From assembly GCF_037975245.1 (NCBI RefSeq), contig NC_092569.1:37370814-37434813 (forward strand): 64,000 nucleotides of DNA, in the 5' to 3' direction. Below the pieces are notes generated by a model. It did not search any database and was not told the DNA's origin. It saw nothing but the letters and a program-made list of their open reading frames with translations. Below are positions 60,791-64,000 of this stretch, piece by piece. This DNA is from Apostichopus japonicus (Eukaryota > Echinodermata > Holothuroidea > Aspidochirotida > Stichopodidae). A program made the position numbers and the translations under genes. The first letter of the stretch is position 1. The number at the start of each line of letters is the position of its first letter.

Positions 60791-61200
60791 CCCCCTCCCC
60801 TCCCCTCCCCTCCCCTCCCCTCCCCTCCCCTCCCCTCCCCTCCCCTCCCCTCCCCTCCCCTCCCCTCCCCTCCCCTCCCCTCCCCTCCCCTCCCCTCCCC
60901 TCCCCTCCCCTCCCCTCCCCTTCCCCCTCCGTTCCCCCTCCTTTCCCCTCCCCTCCTCTCCGTTCCCCCTCCGTTCCCCTCCCCTCCCCCTCCGTCCCCC
61001 TCCCCTCCGTTCCCCCTCCGTTCCCCCTCCGTTCCCCTCCCCTCCCCCTCCCCTCCGTTCCCCCTCCGTTCCCCTCCCCTCCCCTCCCCATTCCCCTCTC
61101 CCCCTCCCCTTCCTATCCCCACCCCTTTCCCTCTCCCACCCCTCCCTCAACTCATTCCCCTCCCACACCTCCCACTCCCTGTCACTACCACACCCCTCCC
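60791..61200. repeat. C-rich tract, 410 bp, unit 12
   Basis: It has one CCCCCTCCGTT repeat fewer than most units, the opposite of unit 4. Confidence 0.95.
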
Positions 61201-61256
61201 AACGCTACTCGACGACGTAGTTTGAATAATAGTGTAACCAAATATGGAGGGTTGGA

Positions 61257-61928
61257 TTAAGTTAGAATAAACTTGGCAAAACATGGTCCACATGGGGGGA
61301 CATCAACCTGTTCGTTGGCTTGGATTTGCGAGCGGAAGGTAAAATATCGCCATCGAACCGTCATCATCTCCGTTTCTCTTTCTTCAATTTGGCCCCCCTT
61401 TATGTATATCAGTGGATTCTTGCCAGTTGCGAACACTGGTGTTGAACCACTAAGGACAAAATCTTGCGAGAAGTGTGTTTTTGGAGCGGGTAGATGTACC
61501 ATTTGACCTTCTAATAGAAGCAGGAGGTCATGCCACGGCATAATCTGCGGACTCCATCTGAAGTCATTTAGGAAAATGACTTCAGCTTTCTCAGCACCAA
61601 CCCATGCGAAGCTCGTTGAAGCGGGATTGGAAAAGACTTTGAAGATTTGGGTCAGAGGCGCCAGAATAAACGTTTTGCCGCAATTCGCGGGACCAGTTAT
61701 AAAGATGTTCCGGTATTTACCCCGGCCCTTCTCGAGGACGTCGACAACAGCTCGTTTAAATGTACCGGCGGGAATATCATTCCGGCGCAGAATGTCTTCC
61801 GCGATTGTGGACCATAGCCCGTTGCAGCCAGGTACACAGGGTTGACCTTTAAAGGAGTCCAAGATTTCCGGACGAGATTTCTTTCCTCGCTCCAGCTTAC
61901 TCTCGGCGTCGTGTAGTTCCCACGCGAC
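61257..61928 (-). CDS. Rep 3' exon, SF3 helicase (unit 12)
   Basis: Intact and identical in translation. Acceptor AG at 61930-61929. Confidence 0.85.
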   Translation of the reverse strand, partial: VAWELHDAESKLERGKKSRPEILDSFKGQPCVPGCNGLWSTIAEDILRRNDIPAGTFKRAVVDVLEKGRGKYRNIFITGPANCGKTFILAPLTQIFKVFSNPASTSFAWVGAEKAEVIFLNDFRWSPQIMPWHDLLLLLEGQMVHLPAPKTHFSQDFVLSGSTPVFATGKNPLIYIKGGQIEERETEMMTVRWRYFTFRSQIQANEQVDVPPCGPCFAKFILT

Positions 61929-62301
61929 CTATCGAAAAAAGACCTTTATATAGTGACAAATATAGTGAATTCGAGGAATTAGGTCGAACCTAATATTCAA
62001 TAGGCACGCAATAGTTGCGTGCCCTCCCCCTCCCCCTCCCCGTTCCCCTCCCCCTCCCCTCCCCTTCCTATACCCACCCGTTTCCCTCTCCCACCCCTCC
62101 CTCAACTCATTCCCCTCCCACACCTCCCACTCCCTGTCACTACCACACCCCTCCCAACGCTACTCTACCACGATCCTTACCCACAACTTCATCACGCACG
62201 ATCCCCCACCACCAGACCATGGCATGGTGAATGATTTATACCGTATATTCAAAATGTTGGGACAATGTATTTATGAATTATTGGAAAATGGATTTGCGTA
62301 C

Positions 62302-62928
62302 CTCGATCGCTTCCGCGACACACTTTTGTCCCCGATTCACCACAAATTCAGCCAAGTCGGTTTTCCCCTCTCGTTTCTGCATTTCGGCCAAAGCCAGCAG
62401 TTCTGTCCGGGTCTTTATGTTCCGCTGAACCACCATCTGGGACACATCGAACGCGCTAAGCCGTTTGCGCTTTTTTAGTGGCGCACGTGCTGATCGTTCC
62501 CCCGATGCCTGGAGGACCCTAGAGGTACTGGCCGATGTTGTAGCTGGTGGGCTGGCCCCCAGGTCCGGGTGACCTGGGCTTTGCAGGACGCCAGCGTCCT
62601 CTTTAACAACGTACTGCCATGCCGTGTAGTAATTAGCATGGGTTGAAGAGAAATGCACCACAATTCCATGCTGGTTTTCTAACAGACTCTTAACTCTTAA
62701 CCATCGACGTGGCCGATCAAGCTTTACCGCTATGTGATAGTGTTTGCCGCCATCTTGATGGGTTTCTTGACAACATACCCATTGGATGATATGTGCCCCT
62801 ACCGACTCGAACGAACTTCGTACCTGTTCTGCGAAATTTTCACGCGAAGCACATAGAGTTTCATCGGCTTGGCTATATGTTATCAAATATACCATCCGAA
62901 CTTGACGTACTCCTAATGTATCAGCCAT
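62302..62928 (-). CDS. Rep 5' exon, HUH endonuclease (unit 12)
   Basis: ATG at 62928-62926. Intact. This is the rightmost Rep copy. Confidence 0.85.
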
Positions 62929-63455
62929 GATGTTGGATAATACCTGCAATACTGAAATCTCCCGGTCCTATGTTATGAATTCTATATTAGCCTATATCTA
63001 TGCATATATATGTGTGTATATAGGACTTGCTGATATCATGTGGTGATCTTTATATGTCTGGTTGCATTTACACATGACGTGTTCATCTGTCTAATAGCTA
63101 ACAATTGGCCCTGAATCTCATTTACCAAATTTGGGTATTTACTGACGTGTTATACTGTCAGTGGCTGGATTATAGGTTTGAAGGTGTAAGATCTTCCTGT
63201 TGTGATGAAACGGCTGATGATGCAAGCTTATAAAATCATTCTATGAACCCTTTCCCTGGGTGGGTATTGCGACTGTCAGATGTTCTCTCACGCAGTCACG
63301 TGGTGTTGATCTACGTAGATATACGTACCGTACTGTTTCTCTCTATATGTACAATCCGAGTTTATCGAGTCGAGTGCGCCCTCCAACGTATGCTATGCAC
63401 ATGCGCATATGCACATGCGCCTACAATCATCTGGGCTGTTAACTAATACTGATCG

Positions 63456-63520
<65 letters not shown>

Positions 63521-63615
63521 TATATATACTATATATACTATATAACAATGTACTATTCCTACAATGTCTAATGCCCAGTAGTAAATCCTTATGGTCCTAT
63601 ACTTATACACAGGCT

Positions 63616-63787
63616 TTCAGATCAATCTTCGACAAAAATAGATGGGACACCCCACTCCCCGTATCAATGTTGCAGTTTCTGAGCGCTTTTGGCTACAACA
63701 TTGAACGGGGGGAAGGGGGTGCGCTTAAGCCAATATCGCTCGTTGTTGCTCATACTGTCCTATCATTTTTGTCGAAGATTGTCTGAA
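63616..63787. mobile_element. MITE-like insert with altered left end, 172 bp, unit 12
   Basis: The left end reads TTCAGATCAATCTTCGAC, with one extra T between the outer TTCAGA and CAATC. This change sits within two bases of the breakpoint seen in the empty site of unit 2. Confidence 0.75.
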
Positions 63788-64000
63788 TGGCTGTACAACG
63801 GTTCATTGGGGTATATATCGAGGTCTAAGCTGCCCCAAGCGTTGCGCGATAGCAATAGTTGTTAATATTTCCTCGTAAAATTATTATAAGTTGCAATTGC
63901 TGATTAATTCGAGGAATTAGGTCGAACCTCATATTCAATAGGCACGCATCTTTCAGCGAATAAAGCGAATAATTTCACAAGAAAAACATAATATTTTCGA

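Larger units (their letters stand above)
1..64000. repeat. Head-to-tail tandem array of a ~5.7-kb Rep + transposase unit
   Basis: The same gene order and orientation recur twelve times. Successive unit starts are 5699, 5538, 5691, 5707 and 5699 bp apart, then, after the N gap, 5693, 5698, 5682 and 5672 bp apart. The short second period is explained by loss of the MITE-like insert in unit 2. Predicted proteins are identical between units except for one frameshifted transposase. Neither array edge is inside the window, so the true copy number is unknown and exceeds twelve. Head-to-tail order fits rolling-circle concatemers or unequal crossing-over. The sequence alone does not separate these. 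Confidence 0.97.
60427..64000. mobile_element. Unit 12, cut by the window end inside R2
   Basis: Internal parts: R1 60452-60774, intron 61929-62301 with hairpin 62003-62023, (TA)n 63459-63544 with a TTATTATAT interruption, R2 from 63852 to the window end. It has a base substitution at 63343 (C where the other units have A), which is rare in this array. Confidence 0.95.

Noticed and set aside
1-64000. CRISPR array or bacterial/phage origin because of regular repeats and Rep
   Set aside because: The repeat unit is 5.7 kb, there are no short spacers or cas genes, and the Tc1 transposase and intron point to a eukaryote.

Overview
This window is eukaryotic, repetitive DNA, probably from an animal and most likely an invertebrate. 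The evidence is spliced-type gene structure, a Tc1-type DD34E transposase with a good Kozak start, AATAAA-type signals, long simple repeats and a 100-N assembly gap. The host assignment is inference. It rests mainly on my recollection that Rep proteins of this HUH plus SF3 helicase type occur in cnidarian and other marine invertebrate genomes. No rRNA, tRNA, CRISPR array or bacterial-type operon was seen.

The whole window is one head-to-tail tandem array of a composite unit, usually about 5.67-5.71 kb long. Twelve units are visible. They start at 2, 5701, 11239, 16930, 22637, 28336, about 32249 (left part lost in the N gap), 37682, 43375, 49073, 54755 and 60427. The last is cut by the window end. 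Each unit runs left to right as follows: a 323-bp repeat R1; a polymorphic (CCCCT)n-rich tract; a minus-strand gene for a CRESS-like replication initiator (Rep), split into a 3' exon with an SF3 helicase and a 5' exon with an HUH nickase, separated by a predicted 373-bp intron; an AT-rich upstream region with a (TA)n tract; a 171-bp inverted-repeat insert (MITE-like); a second ~324-bp repeat R2, about 95% identical to R1 and in the same orientation; a plus-strand 368-aa Tc1-like transposase; and a 420-bp tail that runs into the next R1. R2 therefore lies between the divergent gene starts and R1 between the convergent gene ends.

The units are almost identical. All 12 copies of both Rep exons translate identically, and nine transposases are identical. 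The tenth (unit 7) differs by one extra T that breaks the frame. Unit 6 lost its transposase in the gap. Other variation is mostly in simple-repeat lengths, plus one unit (2) that lacks the 157-bp core of the MITE-like insert.

The most interesting proposal is that a rolling-circle type initiator and a cut-and-paste DDE transposase belong to one composite mobile or amplifying unit. A perfect hairpin and iteron-like repeats, one of which sits inside the Rep intron, are candidate Rep target sites. Rolling-circle replication by Rep would give head-to-tail concatemers like this array, but unequal crossing-over or segmental amplification would explain it too. No terminal inverted repeats for the transposase could be found by eye.
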